DNA of 64,000 bases from Streptomyces sp. Ru71. Lineage in GTDB: Bacteria; Actinomycetota; Actinomycetes; Streptomycetales; Streptomycetaceae. Positions 37,219 through 46,767 of the stretch are shown piece by piece. The position numbers were made by a program, and so were the translations under genes. Each line of letters begins with the position of its first letter. Within the stretch, counting starts at the first letter, position 1. The notes beneath the pieces are model-generated. The model was not told where the DNA came from and made no database searches. It was given only the letters and a program-made list of their open reading frames with translations. The stretch lies in assembly GCF_002920535.1 (NCBI RefSeq), contig NZ_PQSS01000003.1, positions 186,001 through 250,000 on the forward strand, written 5' to 3'.

Positions 37219-38349
37219 TCAGCCGCTGAGGCGCACCGGCATGATCAGGTACTTGTAGGCGTCGTCCGCCTCGGCGTCCAGGGCCGGCTTGCCGCTCAGC
37301 AGCGCGGGCTTGGTGGACGTCGTGAACGACAGCTGCGCCACCGGGGAGTCGATCGCGCTCAGGCCGTCCAGCAGGAAGGTCGGGTTGAAGGCGATGGAGA
37401 TGTCGTCGCCCTCCAGCTGGGCGTCGACCCTTTCCACAGCCTGTGCGTCGTCGCTGGAGCCGGCCTCCAGGATCAGCACACCCTGCTCGAAGCTGAGGCG
37501 CACGGGGGTGTTGCGCTCGGCGACCAGGGCCACACGCTTGACGGCCTCGACGAACGGGGCGGTCTCGATCACGGCGACGGAGTTGAACTCGGTCGGGAAC
37601 AGCGTGCGGTACTTCGGCAGGTCGCCTTCGAGCAGACGGGTCGTGGTCCGGCGGCCGGCGCCCTCGAAACCGATCAGGCCCTCACCGGCGCCCGAGCCGG
37701 ACAGCGCCAGCGTGACGCTGTCGCCCGCGCCGAGCGACTTGGCGGTGTCCAGGAGCGTCTTGGCGGGCACCAGGGCGACCGCGGAGGCGTCCGGGTTCTC
37801 CGGCTTCCACAGGAACTCGCGGACCGCGAAGCGGTAGCGGTCGGTGGAGGCCAGGGTGACCGTGTCGCCCTCGATCTCGATGCGCACACCGGTGAGGACG
37901 GGCAGCGTGTCGTCACGGCCGGCGGCGATGGCCACCTGCGAGACGGCGGCGGCGAAGACCTCGCCGGGCACGGTGCCGGTCGCGTTCGGCATCTGCGGCA
38001 GCGCCGGGTACTCCTCCACCGGCAGCGTGTGCAGGGTGAACCGGGACGATCCACAGACCACGGTCGCCCGTACACCGTCTGTGGAAATCTCCACCGGCCG
38101 GTTGGGCAGCGCACGCGAGATGTCGGCGAGCAGGCGGCCGGAGACCAGGACCGTGCCCTCCTCCTCGACCTCGGCCTCGACGCTGACGCGCGCGGAGACC
38201 TCGTAGTCGAAGCTCGACAGGCTCAGCTGGCCGTCCTCGGCCTTCAGCAGCAGGCCGGCGAGGACCGGCGCCGGCGGACGGGCCGGGAGGCTGCGTGCCG
38301 CCCAGGCCACTGCCTCCGCGAGTACGTCGCGTTCCACCCGGATCTTCAC
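37219..38349 (-). CDS. dnaN: DNA polymerase III sliding clamp, beta subunit
   Basis: 376 residues from the GTG at 38349, preceded by AGGAGG at the ideal distance. A longer open frame upstream lacks a ribosome site and reaches into oriC. Three clamp domains of about 120 residues are recognisable (MKIRVERDVLAEAVAWAARSLP, TVPGEVFAAAVSQVAIAAGRDD, PFVEAVKRVALVAERN), ending in the typical YLIMPVRL. Dimers encircle DNA and tether polymerase III. It is the first gene leftward from oriC. Confidence 0.97.
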   Translation of the reverse strand: MKIRVERDVLAEAVAWAARSLPARPPAPVLAGLLLKAEDGQLSLSSFDYEVSARVSVEAEVEEEGTVLVSGRLLADISRALPNRPVEISTDGVRATVVCGSSRFTLHTLPVEEYPALPQMPNATGTVPGEVFAAAVSQVAIAAGRDDTLPVLTGVRIEIEGDTVTLASTDRYRFAVREFLWKPENPDASAVALVPAKTLLDTAKSLGAGDSVTLALSGSGAGEGLIGFEGAGRRTTTRLLEGDLPKYRTLFPTEFNSVAVIETAPFVEAVKRVALVAERNTPVRLSFEQGVLILEAGSSDDAQAVERVDAQLEGDDISIAFNPTFLLDGLSAIDSPVAQLSFTTSTKPALLSGKPALDAEADDAYKYLIMPVRLSG

Positions 38350-38499
38350 CGTAAGCCGCCTCCTGCTGTTGCCGGCGCTTGTCGCCCTGCTTCGCTTCGT
38401 CGTCCGTCTCGGTGTCATCGGCCCCGGGGAGGGGAAGGACACCGGAGACCAGTCTGACGCACCGCACTGACAGTAGGTGCCTGTCGGGGTCAAGTCGTG

Positions 38500-39120
38500 A
38501 CGAGGGGCGGTCGGTCAACCGACAGCGAGTTGTGCACAGGGCCCGCTTCGAAACGAATTCCGCGCTCTCTATCGTCGTTGGTAGTAGTAGGGCCTGTGGA
38601 TACCGTGGATAACTTCGTTTTCCCAGCTCAGAGCGGGAATTTTGTCCACGGGGCCTGTGGGTGGAGGCGGTGGACAACCGGGGCCCTCTGTGGAGAACGG
38701 AAAGTTCTGCACACACCGTGCACAGGCTGAGGCGAGTTCTCCCCAGCGGCGTCCCCAGTTTTACCCGGGTTTCCCACAGCCCAACCCGGCAGCTTCGTGT
38801 GACGGCTTTCACTCGACGCGGTGAGAAGGCGCGTCGCCTTGCCGAACAGTGGACAGACTTGTGGAGAAGCGGGCGATCGCTGGGGACAACCGGGCTCAGC
38901 CTGTGGGTTGCCCGTGGACAACTTCGTGCACAGGGTGTGGACCGCCGAGTTGTCCACACCCTGTGGATCTTCTTCGTCCACGGATCCACAGGCACCTGAG
39001 CTGCGCCGATGCCGTTCCCCCAGCCTTCCCTGTGGACACGATCTGGACAACTCGGCAGTCCCCAGGATGTGGACGCGAAAAAGTCGCCGAATCTGTGGAG
39101 AGAGGCCGTAACCCGGCATC
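38500..39120. other. Chromosomal replication origin oriC
   Basis: The roughly 1-kb dnaN-dnaA gap has no gene and holds many DnaA-box-like nonamers in both orientations. Examples are TTGTGCACA 38530, TGTGGATAC 38595, CGTGGATAA 38604, TTGTCCACG 38642, GGTGGACAA 38669, TGTGGAGAA 38689 and 38860, CGTGGACAA 38913, the perfect TTGTCCACA 38950, GGATCCACA 38982, TGTGGACAC 39031 and TCTGGACAA 39042. Streptomyces origins are known to contain many weak boxes with the core TTGTCCACA. No long AT-rich tract is visible. Outside the boxes, 38350-38500 and 39120-39344 show nothing clear. Confidence 0.93.
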
Positions 39121-39344
39121 TAATCGAACAAGAGATGACAGATGTACGACGGCGGGTGGGGGGCGTTGTCCGGCCGGTACGGGTCTTCGTATGGGTAGCG
39201 GAGGCCGGCTGGGGCCTGGGGACGGGGTGATGGCGGGTCCGGGAGGCGCCGTTCCGCGGGCTGGAGGGCTTGCCGGGGCGCCGTTCCGACGGCCCGGGGT
39301 GCCCTTCGCGGGGGCCGGGGCGGCTGTGAGGTCCGTAAACGCCG

Positions 39345-39377
39345 GAGGGCGTCCCCGGAGAACCCGGAGACGCCCTC
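39345..39377. terminator. dnaA terminator hairpin
   Basis: GAGGGCGTCCCCGG pairs with CCGGAGACGCCCTC (one mismatch) around an AGAAC loop, 31 bp beyond the dnaA stop. It would stop leftward transcription from entering oriC. Confidence 0.8.
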
Positions 39378-39407
39378 GGACGCGCTCTGAACGGCCGGCT
39401 CGGTGCC

Positions 39408-41462
39408 TCAGCCGGCCTTGATGCGGTTGGTCAGCTCGGTGACCTGGTTGTAGATCGAGCGGCGCTCGGCCATCAGATTGCGGATCTTGCGGTCCGCGTG
39501 CATCACCGTCGTGTGGTCCCGGCCGCCGAACAGCGCACCGATCTTCGGCAGCGACAGGTCCGTCAGCTCACGGCACAGGTACATGGCGATCTGGCGGGCC
39601 GTGACCAGCGCGCGGCCGCGCGAGGTGCCGCACAGGTCCTCGACCGTGAGGCCGAAGTAGTCGGCGGTCGCGCTCATGATCGCCGTCGACGTGATCTCGG
39701 GCGCCGAGTCCTCGCCGCCGGGGATCAGGTCCTTCAGCACGATCTCCGTCAGACCCAGGTCCACCGGCTGCCGGTTGAGCGAGGCGAACGCCGTCACCCG
39801 GATCAGCGCGCCCTCCAGCTCACGGATGTTCCGCGAGATCCGCGAGGCGATGAACTCCAGCACCTCCGGCGGGGCGTTCAGCTGCTCCTGCACCGCCTTC
39901 TTGCGCAGGATCGCGATACGCGTCTCCAGCTCGGGCGGCTGCACGTCGGTGGTCAGGCCCCACTCGAAACGGTTCCTCAGCCGGTCCTCCAGCGTCACCA
40001 GCTGCCGGGGCGGCCGGTCACTGGAGAGCACGATCTGCTTGTTGGCGTTGTGGAGCGTGTTGAAGGTGTGGAAGAACTCCTCCTGCGTCGACTCCTTGTC
40101 CGCCAGGAACTGGATGTCGTCGACCAGCAGGATGTCCATCTCGCGGTACCGCTTGCGGAAGCTGTCGCCCTTGCCGTCGCGGATGGAGTTGATGAACTCG
40201 TTGGTGAACTCCTCCGAGCTCACGTACCGCACCCGCGTGCCCGGGTAGAGGCTGCGCGCGTAGTGCCCGATCGCGTGCAGCAGATGCGTCTTGCCGAGCC
40301 CGGACTCGCCGTAGATGAACAGCGGGTTGTACGCCTTCGCGGGTGCCTCGGCCACGGCCACCGCGGCGGCGTGCGCGAAGCGGTTGGAGGCGCCGATGAC
40401 GAACGTGTCGAAGAGGTACTTCGGGTTCAGCCGCGCGGTCGGCTCGCCGGGCCCGGAGGCCGGCGCGGGCTGCGCGGCCAGCGGGCCCGGCGCCCCGGTG
40501 GTGGGCAGGTTCGGGCCGACGGGTCCGCCGCGGTGCACATGCCCGGAGCCGGCCGGCGGCTCGGGCAGCTCACGGCGGCCGCCGTCGCGCTGGTCGTAGT
40601 CGCGGTGGTCGCGAGGATCCCGGTGCTCGCGCGGATCACGGGGATCGCGCGGATCACGAGGGTCGCGGGGGTCGTACTCGCCGCGTGACGGTTCGTAGTC
40701 ACCGCGTGCCTGGTCGTAGGACGGACGGTCCACCGGCGGGCGGTAGTCCGCCGACGACGGCGAGGCGTACGGATCCTTCGCCGGCCCACCCGTGGCGTAC
40801 GGGTCGCTCCCGCCGGGCCCGCCCGAGCCGTACCGGTCCTTGCCGGCGGGTCCGCCGGAGGCGTACGGGTCGTTGCCCGAGGGGCCGCCCGAGGCGTACA
40901 GGTCCCGCTCGGGGAAGCCGAGGCGCTGCTGCTGCCAGCCGTAGTCGTCCTGGTTGGCGCGCGGCCAGGCACCGGGCTCCGGGCGCTGGTACTCGGACGG
41001 GTAGGCGGGCCGAGCGGTGGGGAGCTGGTCACCGGACTCCCCGCGGTGCCGGCCGTACCCCTCGTACTGGTCGTACTGCGGGGCGGCGGGCAGCTCGGGC
41101 TCCTCGTAACGCGGTTCCTCGTAACGAGGCTCCTCGTAGCGCGGCTGCGACGGGGCGGGCGGCGCGGCGGGGGCCGGGGGCTCGCCCGCCGAGTCGTCGA
41201 CGGTGATCGCGATCCGGATCGGCCGGCCGCACTCGCGGCTCAGCGTCTCGCTGACGATCGGCGCGAGACGGCCCTCCAGGACGTTCTTCGCGAACTCGTT
41301 CGGCACGGCGAGCAGGGCCGTGTCGGCGACCAGCGCCAGCGGCTGGGTGCGCCGGATCCAGTGCTCGTCCTTGGCCTCGACCCCCTGGCCGCGTCCCTCG
41401 CCGAGGAGCTGCTCCAGTACGCGTGGCCACACTGCGGCAAGATCGGCAGGTACGTCAGCCAC
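39408..41462 (-). CDS. dnaA: Chromosomal replication initiator DnaA
   Basis: 684 residues from the GTG at 41462 ([23 protein letters not shown]). Domain I covers 1-90. Domain II is an unusually long low-complexity linker (about 100-340) rich in Tyr, Gly, Pro and Arg, with repeated GGP-xx-DPYAS units and an Asp-Pro-Arg run (about 261-293). Domain III is the AAA+ ATPase (Walker [10 protein letters not shown] near 385; [14 protein letters not shown]). Domain IV has the DnaA-box recognition signature [15 protein letters not shown] (about 645-660). It binds DnaA boxes and melts oriC. Confidence 0.98.
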   Translation of the reverse strand: MADVPADLAAVWPRVLEQLLGEGRGQGVEAKDEHWIRRTQPLALVADTALLAVPNEFAKNVLEGRLAPIVSETLSRECGRPIRIAITVDDSAGEPPAPAAPPAPSQPRYEEPRYEEPRYEEPELPAAPQYDQYEGYGRHRGESGDQLPTARPAYPSEYQRPEPGAWPRANQDDYGWQQQRLGFPERDLYASGGPSGNDPYASGGPAGKDRYGSGGPGGSDPYATGGPAKDPYASPSSADYRPPVDRPSYDQARGDYEPSRGEYDPRDPRDPRDPRDPREHRDPRDHRDYDQRDGGRRELPEPPAGSGHVHRGGPVGPNLPTTGAPGPLAAQPAPASGPGEPTARLNPKYLFDTFVIGASNRFAHAAAVAVAEAPAKAYNPLFIYGESGLGKTHLLHAIGHYARSLYPGTRVRYVSSEEFTNEFINSIRDGKGDSFRKRYREMDILLVDDIQFLADKESTQEEFFHTFNTLHNANKQIVLSSDRPPRQLVTLEDRLRNRFEWGLTTDVQPPELETRIAILRKKAVQEQLNAPPEVLEFIASRISRNIRELEGALIRVTAFASLNRQPVDLGLTEIVLKDLIPGGEDSAPEITSTAIMSATADYFGLTVEDLCGTSRGRALVTARQIAMYLCRELTDLSLPKIGALFGGRDHTTVMHADRKIRNLMAERRSIYNQVTELTNRIKAG

Positions 41463-41859
41463 AGGGCACGCTCTCTCATGGTGTCCCTCGAACGTGTGGT
41501 TCGGGGACGGGTCGGGATGTGAATCGGGTGGTTGAGGGGACAAGGGAACGAATCGGAGTCCAGCCACGGTAGTCAGCGCGGCGGGTACGGTTCAAGTTGT
41601 TGTCCCCAGGCTGTGGACAAGTGTCTCCCGGTGACCGTCGGTTTGACCGGATGGCGTAGTCCCGCGTACCGTAACCAGGTCGAGTTGTCGATGGCTGCTG
41701 CCGCCTGCCTCCGATGGGCACAGATCACGTCCCCGCCAGTTGGGGGTGAACCGGTGATCGGAAAGCGGTGCACTCGGGCGTAACGCGAGCTACTCGTGGG
41801 CGCACGGTGACAGCCAGGACGGCACCCCGCCAACCCCGATTTCTTTCTGGAGCCCCCGA
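41463..41859. promoter_or_regulatory. Divergent dnaA/rpmH promoter region with DnaA boxes
   Basis: 397 bp without a gene. It contains two opposed DnaA boxes close together: TTGTCCCCA at 41600-41608 (one mismatch) and a perfect TGTGGACAA at 41612-41620. This suggests DnaA autoregulation. A rightward TTGACC (41643-41648) with TACCGT (41667-41672, 18-bp spacer) is a plausible vegetative promoter for rpmH. Confidence 0.6.
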
Positions 41860-41997
41860 GTGAGCAAGCGCACCTTCCAGCCGAACAACCGTCGTCGCGC
41901 GAAGACCCACGGCTTCCGGCTGCGTATGCGCACCCGTGCCGGCCGCGCGATTCTCGCGTCCCGCCGTAGCAAGGGTCGCGCCCGCCTGTCCGCCTGA
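41860..41997 (+). CDS. rpmH: 50S ribosomal protein L34
   Basis: 45 residues from the GTG at 41860 (TGGAGC upstream): [20 protein letters not shown], continuing through [24 protein letters not shown]. The sequence is an almost universal L34. It begins the rpmH-rnpA-yidD-yidC-jag operon, the standard bacterial arrangement divergent from dnaA. Confidence 0.98.
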   Translation: MSKRTFQPNNRRRAKTHGFRLRMRTRAGRAILASRRSKGRARLSA

Positions 41998-42018
41998 TCC
42001 CGATCAGGTCATGACGTC

Positions 42019-42390
42019 GTGCTGCCCACCGAGAACCGGCTGAGGCGGCGCGAGGACTTCGCGACCGCGGTACGACGAGGCCGCCGGGCCGGCCGCCCGC
42101 TTCTCGTCGTCCATCTTCGCAGCGGTGCCACGGACCCGCACGCGCCAGGGGAGAGCGCTCCCCCGACGCGTGCGGGTTTCGTCGTGAGCAAGGCCATCGG
42201 CGGCGCGGTCGTGCGCAACAAGGTGAAGCGCAGGCTTCGCCATCTGATGCGCGACCGGGTCACCCTGCTGCCCCCCGGTAGCCTGGTAGTCGTACGAGCG
42301 CTGCCCGGTGCGGGTGACGCCGACCATGCACAGCTGGCCCGAGACCTGGACGCCGCTCTCCAGCGGCTGCTGGGAGGGGGCGCGCGATGA
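42019..42390 (+). CDS. rnpA: Ribonuclease P protein component
   Basis: 123 residues from a GTG, 21 bp after rpmH. Key features are [48 protein letters not shown] containing the RNR motif, and the [10 protein letters not shown] strand. It binds RNase P RNA and the tRNA leader for 5' processing. The stop overlaps the yidD start (ATGA). Confidence 0.97.
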   Translation: MLPTENRLRRREDFATAVRRGRRAGRPLLVVHLRSGATDPHAPGESAPPTRAGFVVSKAIGGAVVRNKVKRRLRHLMRDRVTLLPPGSLVVVRALPGAGDADHAQLARDLDAALQRLLGGGAR

Positions 42391-42740
42391 AGTACCCACT
42401 GCTGGCCCTGATCAAGCTCTACCAGTGGACGATCAGTCCACTGCTCGGGCCGGTGTGCAAGTACTACCCGTCGTGCTCCCACTACGGCTACACGGCGATC
42501 GACCGGCACGGTGCGATCAAGGGAACGGCACTCACGGCCTGGCGCATCCTGCGGTGCAATCCGTGGTCGCCAGGCGGTGTGGACCATGTTCCGCCGCGCA
42601 AGCGCCCGCGGTGGCACGAAATGCTGCGTGACGCCTGGCGTGCACGCAGGGGCGGGCCTTCCGCCGCCGAACCGGCCACCGACGGGGAGATCCCTTCGAG
42701 CCCGGCCGCAGAGACCTCGCCCCATGCCCAAGGAGCATGA
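42387..42740 (+). CDS. yidD: Membrane protein insertion efficiency factor YidD
   Basis: 117 residues. The core (residues 1-75) has [15 protein letters not shown], the cysteine-containing [15 protein letters not shown] and [17 protein letters not shown], all diagnostic of YidD. The C-terminal 40 residues are a variable Ala/Pro-rich tail. It is a peripheral membrane protein that assists YidC. It is coupled to rnpA and lies 3 bp before yidC. Confidence 0.96.
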   Translation: MKYPLLALIKLYQWTISPLLGPVCKYYPSCSHYGYTAIDRHGAIKGTALTAWRILRCNPWSPGGVDHVPPRKRPRWHEMLRDAWRARRGGPSAAEPATDGEIPSSPAAETSPHAQGA

Positions 42741-42743
42741 TTA

Positions 42744-44066
42744 GTGGACACGATTGCCAGCCTCTTCAGTTTCATCACCTGGCCCGTCTCCTGGGTCATC
42801 GTCCAGTTCCACAAGGTGTACGGGGCGATCTTCGGGCCTGACACCGGGTGGGCCTGGGGCCTGTCCATCGTGTCCCTGGTGATCCTGATCCGCATCTGCC
42901 TGATCCCGCTCTTCGTGAAGCAGATCAAGGCGACGCGCGCGATGCAGACGCTCCAGCCGGAGATGAAGAAGATCCAGGAGCGCTACAAGAACGACCGGCA
43001 GCGTCAGTCCGAAGAGATGATGAAGCTGTACAAGGAGACGGGTACCAACCCGCTCTCCTCGTGCCTTCCCATCCTCGCCCAGTCGCCGTTCTTCTTCGCC
43101 CTGTACCACGTGCTCAACGGCATCGCGACGGGCAAGACGATCGGCGTCATCGACGATCAGCTGCTCGAAAGCGCCCGTAAGGCGCACATCTTCGGGGCCC
43201 CGCTCGCCGCGAAGTTCATGGACAGCGAGGAGAAGGTCGCGGCGCTCGGCGCCACGCTGACCGACGTCCGGGTCGTCACCGCGATCATGATCGTCCTGAT
43301 GTCGTTCTCGCAGTTCTACACGCAGCGACAGCTGATGACGAAGAACGTCGACACCACGGTGAAGACGCCGTTCATGCAGCAGCAGAAGATGCTGATGTAC
43401 GTCTTCCCGGTCATGTTCGCCGTCTTCGGCATCAACTTCCCGGTCGGTGTCCTCGTCTACTGGCTGACCACCAACGTGTGGACCATGGGCCAGCAGATGT
43501 ACGTCATCCACAACAACCCGACCCCGGGTTCCAAGGCCCAGGCCGCCTACCTGGAGCGCCTGTACAAGCACGTCACGCACCACGGCAAGGTCGGCCGTCG
43601 CCGGGACAAGGTCATCATCAAGGCCATCGTCGCCAAGGGCCGCGACCGCAACGAGTTCGAGCGCAAGTTCATCAACGGCCTGAACAAGGTCGGCCTGGCC
43701 GCCCAGGCCGACGGCACGGTGATCCGCGGCGAGAGCCAGACGGCCACTCTGACCGAGGACGGCACGCCCACCAGCACGACCGGTGCGCCCAAGCGTCAGC
43801 AGCCCAAGCGCCAGTCCAAGGCCCAGCGCCAGTCCGGCGCGGCGAAGGCGGCCGGTGAGTCGTCGAGCGACGCTTCCTCCGACGCCACCGACTCCGCGGG
43901 CCCTTCCGGCTCGACGTCGCTGAGCAAGTCCGACCAGCCGGAGGACGCCAAGCCCGCCGGCGCCGCCAAGAAGGCCGCCTCGAAGCCGGGCTCCGGCACC
44001 CGCAGCAAGGCCCAGTCCGGCCAGCGCAAGGGTCCGCAGCGGCCCAAGTCCCCGTCCAAGAAGTAA
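42744..44066 (+). CDS. yidC: Membrane protein insertase YidC
   Basis: 440 residues from a GTG. The Oxa1/YidC type without the large periplasmic domain of enterics, with about five helices. The [17 protein letters not shown] helix carries the hydrophilic-groove arginine; the charged hairpin [18 protein letters not shown] and [23 protein letters not shown] follow. A long basic C-terminal tail (about 270-440; Gln/Lys/Arg/Ser rich) probably contacts ribosomes. It inserts and folds membrane proteins with or without SecYEG. Confidence 0.96.
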   Translation: MDTIASLFSFITWPVSWVIVQFHKVYGAIFGPDTGWAWGLSIVSLVILIRICLIPLFVKQIKATRAMQTLQPEMKKIQERYKNDRQRQSEEMMKLYKETGTNPLSSCLPILAQSPFFFALYHVLNGIATGKTIGVIDDQLLESARKAHIFGAPLAAKFMDSEEKVAALGATLTDVRVVTAIMIVLMSFSQFYTQRQLMTKNVDTTVKTPFMQQQKMLMYVFPVMFAVFGINFPVGVLVYWLTTNVWTMGQQMYVIHNNPTPGSKAQAAYLERLYKHVTHHGKVGRRRDKVIIKAIVAKGRDRNEFERKFINGLNKVGLAAQADGTVIRGESQTATLTEDGTPTSTTGAPKRQQPKRQSKAQRQSGAAKAAGESSSDASSDATDSAGPSGSTSLSKSDQPEDAKPAGAAKKAASKPGSGTRSKAQSGQRKGPQRPKSPSKK

Positions 44067-44081
44067 GAAGGAGCCCATCCC

Positions 44082-44594
44082 GTGACGGAAGGCACCACCT
44101 CCGCCGCTGCCGAGGGTGCAGACACCCTGACCCGCCTGGAGCAGGAGGGCGAGATCGCGGCGGACTACCTTGAGGGTCTGCTGGACATCGCCGACCTCGA
44201 CGGCGACATCGACATGGATGTCGAGGGCGACCGGGCCTCCGTGTCGATCATCAGCGACACGGGCAGCCGCGACCTGCAGAAGCTGGTCGGCCGGGACGGC
44301 GAGGTGCTTGAGGCGCTGCAGGAGCTGACGCGGCTGGCCGTGCACCGGGAGACCGGCGACCGCAGCCGGCTGATGCTGGACATCGCCGGCTACCGCGCCA
44401 AGAAGCGCTCCGAGCTGTCCGAGCTGGGCGCCAAGGCCGCAGCCGAGGTCCGGAGCAGCGGTGAGGCCAAGCGGCTCAAGCCGATGACCCCGTTCGAGCG
44501 GAAGGTCGTCCACGACGCGGTGAAGGCCGCGGGCCTGCGCAGCGAGTCCGAGGGCGAGGAGCCGCAGCGCTTCGTCGTCGTCCTGCCCAACTGA
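44082..44594 (+). CDS. jag: Jag/KhpB-like RNA-binding protein (KH + R3H)
   Basis: 170 residues from a GTG, 15 bp after yidC. An acidic N-terminus precedes a KH domain (about 45-105, with ISDTGSRDLQKLVGRDGEVLEALQELTRLAV, where the GRDG loop replaces GxxG) and a C-terminal R3H domain (MTPFERKVVHDAV; Arg-x3-His). KhpB-type proteins bind RNA and influence elongation and division in Firmicutes. The jag N-domain of Firmicutes is absent. A strong terminator follows. Confidence 0.93.
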   Translation: MTEGTTSAAAEGADTLTRLEQEGEIAADYLEGLLDIADLDGDIDMDVEGDRASVSIISDTGSRDLQKLVGRDGEVLEALQELTRLAVHRETGDRSRLMLDIAGYRAKKRSELSELGAKAAAEVRSSGEAKRLKPMTPFERKVVHDAVKAAGLRSESEGEEPQRFVVVLPN

Positions 44595-44615
44595 CGTCGA
44601 TACGTACGTCACTCC

Positions 44616-44642
44616 GGCCCCGTCTGGTGCGCAGACGGGGCC
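44616..44642. terminator. Hairpin terminator of the rpmH-jag operon
   Basis: GGCCCCGTCTG and CAGACGGGGCC form a perfect 11-bp stem, followed by a short T-rich stretch (GATCTTTGT), between jag and rsmG. Confidence 0.88.
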
Positions 44643-44711
44643 GATCTTTGTCAGCCTGTAGTTCTGGTGGTCGGCGCGGTGGCGCTGATGCGGTACGGAA
44701 GGACGGTCCCC

Positions 44712-45428
44712 GTGACGGAGGCAGCGGAGCTCCCCCCTGCGCCCGAGCAGGCGCGCGACGTATTCGGTGATCGCTTCACGGATGCGGTCCGATACGCCGA
44801 GCTCCTGGCCGAGGCCGGTGTGCGGCGAGGGCTCATCGGTCCCCGGGAGGTGCCGCGTCTGTGGGAGCGGCACCTGCTGAACTGTGCCGTGCTCTCGGAG
44901 GTCGTGCCCGAGGGCGTGACCGTGTGCGACGTCGGCTCCGGAGCGGGGCTGCCCGGTATCCCGCTGGCGCTCGTCCGGGACGACATCAAGATCACGCTGC
45001 TGGAGCCGCTGCTGCGGCGCACCACCTTCCTCACCGAGGTCGTGGAACTGCTCGGGCTCGACCATGTCACCGTCGTGCGCGGCCGCGCCGAGGAGGTCAT
45101 GGGCAAGCTGCCGCCCGTCCATGTGGTCACGGCCCGTGCGGTCGCACCGCTGGACCGGCTCGCCACCTGGGGCATCCCTCTGCTGCGTCCCTACGGCGAG
45201 ATGCTCGCGCTCAAGGGCGACACCGCGGAGGAGGAGCTGAAGGCGGCAGCCACCGCACTGAGCAAGCTGGGTGCGGTGGAGACGTCGATCCTCCAGGTCG
45301 GTGAGGGCGTGGTGGATCCCCTGTCGACCGTGGTGCGCGTCGAGGTGGGGGAGAGCCCCGGCGGGGTGCGGTTCGCGGCGAAGAGGGCCAAGGCCGCGCG
45401 GACGGGTCGGGCACGTCGGCGGCGCTGA
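44712..45428 (+). CDS. rsmG: 16S rRNA (guanine-N7) methyltransferase RsmG
   Basis: 238 residues from the GTG at 44712 (GGAAGGACGG upstream); an in-frame ATG at 44688 is an alternative. The SAM-binding motif VCDVGSGAGLPGIPLAL, LLEPLLRRTTFLTEVV and the TARAVAPLDRLATWGIPLL motif identify RsmG/GidB, which methylates G527 of 16S rRNA. Loss causes low-level streptomycin resistance and, in Streptomyces, antibiotic overproduction. The C-terminus is Arg-rich. Confidence 0.96.
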   Translation: MTEAAELPPAPEQARDVFGDRFTDAVRYAELLAEAGVRRGLIGPREVPRLWERHLLNCAVLSEVVPEGVTVCDVGSGAGLPGIPLALVRDDIKITLLEPLLRRTTFLTEVVELLGLDHVTVVRGRAEEVMGKLPPVHVVTARAVAPLDRLATWGIPLLRPYGEMLALKGDTAEEELKAAATALSKLGAVETSILQVGEGVVDPLSTVVRVEVGESPGGVRFAAKRAKAARTGRARRRR

Positions 45429-45521
45429 TCGCTTCTGACGGCCAGGCGTACTCCACACAAGCTGCCCGGCCTACGCATGACGGAGTGTCGCGGCGGTTCG
45501 GCCCCAGGCGCTGTGCATCGT

Positions 45522-45535
45522 GTTTCACGTGAAAC
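45522..45535. other. parS site 1
   Basis: A perfect GTTTCACGTGAAAC palindrome, 159 bp before the chosen parA start and inside the longest possible parA frame (it would encode FHVKR). Confidence 0.93.
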
Positions 45536-45630
45536 GTCGCTCACTGCTGCACGGCATCATCAGTCGGGGCCGCGCTGCGGCCGAACCCCGCGACCGTAAG
45601 CCCCTCGGTTCACTCGATGAGGGAACGGAG

Positions 45631-45639
45631 TTGTCCACA
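45631..45639 (+). promoter_or_regulatory. Consensus DnaA box upstream of parA
   Basis: A perfect TTGTCCACA, with a second TCCACAGA element 20 bp further on (45652-45659), lies just before the chosen parA start. It could link segregation-gene expression to DnaA. Confidence 0.5.
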
Positions 45640-45693
45640 GAGGTGGATTTCTCCACAGAAGACCAGACCTCACTGGTTCACGACCCCGAAGGC

Positions 45694-46767
45694 ATGCGAG
45701 GCTCTGTTCATTGCGAGCCTGAAGTCGAGGAGAGTGAATCCTTGCGGTCCGACGCCAACATCGCGGGACCGATGACCGATCCGGTCCCCGGTCCCCGTAC
45801 TGAGTCGTTGGGGGAGGATGTTTCACGTGAAACACCGCCCCCCATGGACGACACTCCGATCGGTCGTGCTGCCCAACTGGCGGTAGAGGCTCTTGGCCGC
45901 GCCGGCGAAGGTCTGCCGCGACCCGAGCAGACCCGTGTGATCGTGGTCGCCAACCAGAAGGGCGGCGTCGGCAAGACGACGACGACCGTCAACCTTGCCG
46001 CCTCGCTGGCTCTCCACGGCGGCCGAGTGCTGGTGATCGACCTCGATCCGCAGGGCAACGCTTCCACCGCGCTGGGCATCGACCATCACGCGGAAGTCCC
46101 TTCCATCTACGACGTGTTGGTCGACAGCAGGCCGCTCGCCGAGGTCGTGCAGCCGGTCCCCGATGTCGAGGGCCTCTTCTGCGCCCCGGCCACCATCGAT
46201 CTGGCCGGTGCCGAGATCGAGCTGGTGTCCCTGGTGGCGCGAGAGAGCCGGCTCCAGCGGGCGATCCAGGCGTACGAGCAGCCGCTGGACTACATCCTCA
46301 TCGACTGCCCGCCCTCGCTGGGCCTGCTGACGGTGAACGCGCTCGTCGCGGGCCAGGAGGTCCTGATCCCCATTCAGTGCGAGTACTACGCGCTGGAGGG
46401 CCTGGGCCAACTGCTGCGCAACGTCGACCTGGTGCGGGGCCACCTCAACCCCACGCTGCATGTGTCGACCATCCTGCTCACCATGTACGACGGCCGGACG
46501 CGCCTGGCGTCCCAGGTCGCCGAAGAGGTGCGCACCCACTTCGGTGACGAGGTGCTGCGGACGAGCATTCCCCGCTCGGTCCGTATCTCCGAGGCACCGA
46601 GCTACGGGCAGACGGTTCTGACCTACGATCCGGGGTCGAGCGGTGCCCTGTCCTATCTTGAGGCGGCACGAGAGATCGCGCTGAGGGGCGTCGGCGTCAG
46701 CTATGAGGCTGCGCACGCCCACATCGGCGCACAGAGCAATCCGAACATGGTGGAGGGGATTCAGTGA
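45694..46767 (+). CDS. parA: Chromosome partitioning ATPase ParA
   Basis: 357 residues from the ATG at 45694 (GAAGG just upstream). Other in-frame starts are GTG 45520 at parS 1 and ATG 45844, after which all conserved sequence lies; the true start is uncertain. The deviant Walker A NQKGGVGKTTT, DLDPQGNASTALG and LIDCPPSLGLLTVNAL identify ParA/Soj. The non-conserved acidic N-terminus contains parS 2, read as VSRET. ParA assembles on DNA and moves ParB-origin complexes, including in sporulating hyphae. The stop overlaps parB (GTGA). Confidence 0.93.
   Translation: MRGSVHCEPEVEESESLRSDANIAGPMTDPVPGPRTESLGEDVSRETPPPMDDTPIGRAAQLAVEALGRAGEGLPRPEQTRVIVVANQKGGVGKTTTTVNLAASLALHGGRVLVIDLDPQGNASTALGIDHHAEVPSIYDVLVDSRPLAEVVQPVPDVEGLFCAPATIDLAGAEIELVSLVARESRLQRAIQAYEQPLDYILIDCPPSLGLLTVNALVAGQEVLIPIQCEYYALEGLGQLLRNVDLVRGHLNPTLHVSTILLTMYDGRTRLASQVAEEVRTHFGDEVLRTSIPRSVRISEAPSYGQTVLTYDPGSSGALSYLEAAREIALRGVGVSYEAAHAHIGAQSNPNMVEGIQ
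45820..45833. other. parS site 2
   Basis: A perfect GTTTCACGTGAAAC, inside the 5' part of parA in the frame encoding VSRET. Confidence 0.95.

Noticed and set aside
42741-45458. 905-codon frame antisense to yidC-jag-rsmG
   Set aside because: It runs through three well-supported genes on the other strand and has no domain.
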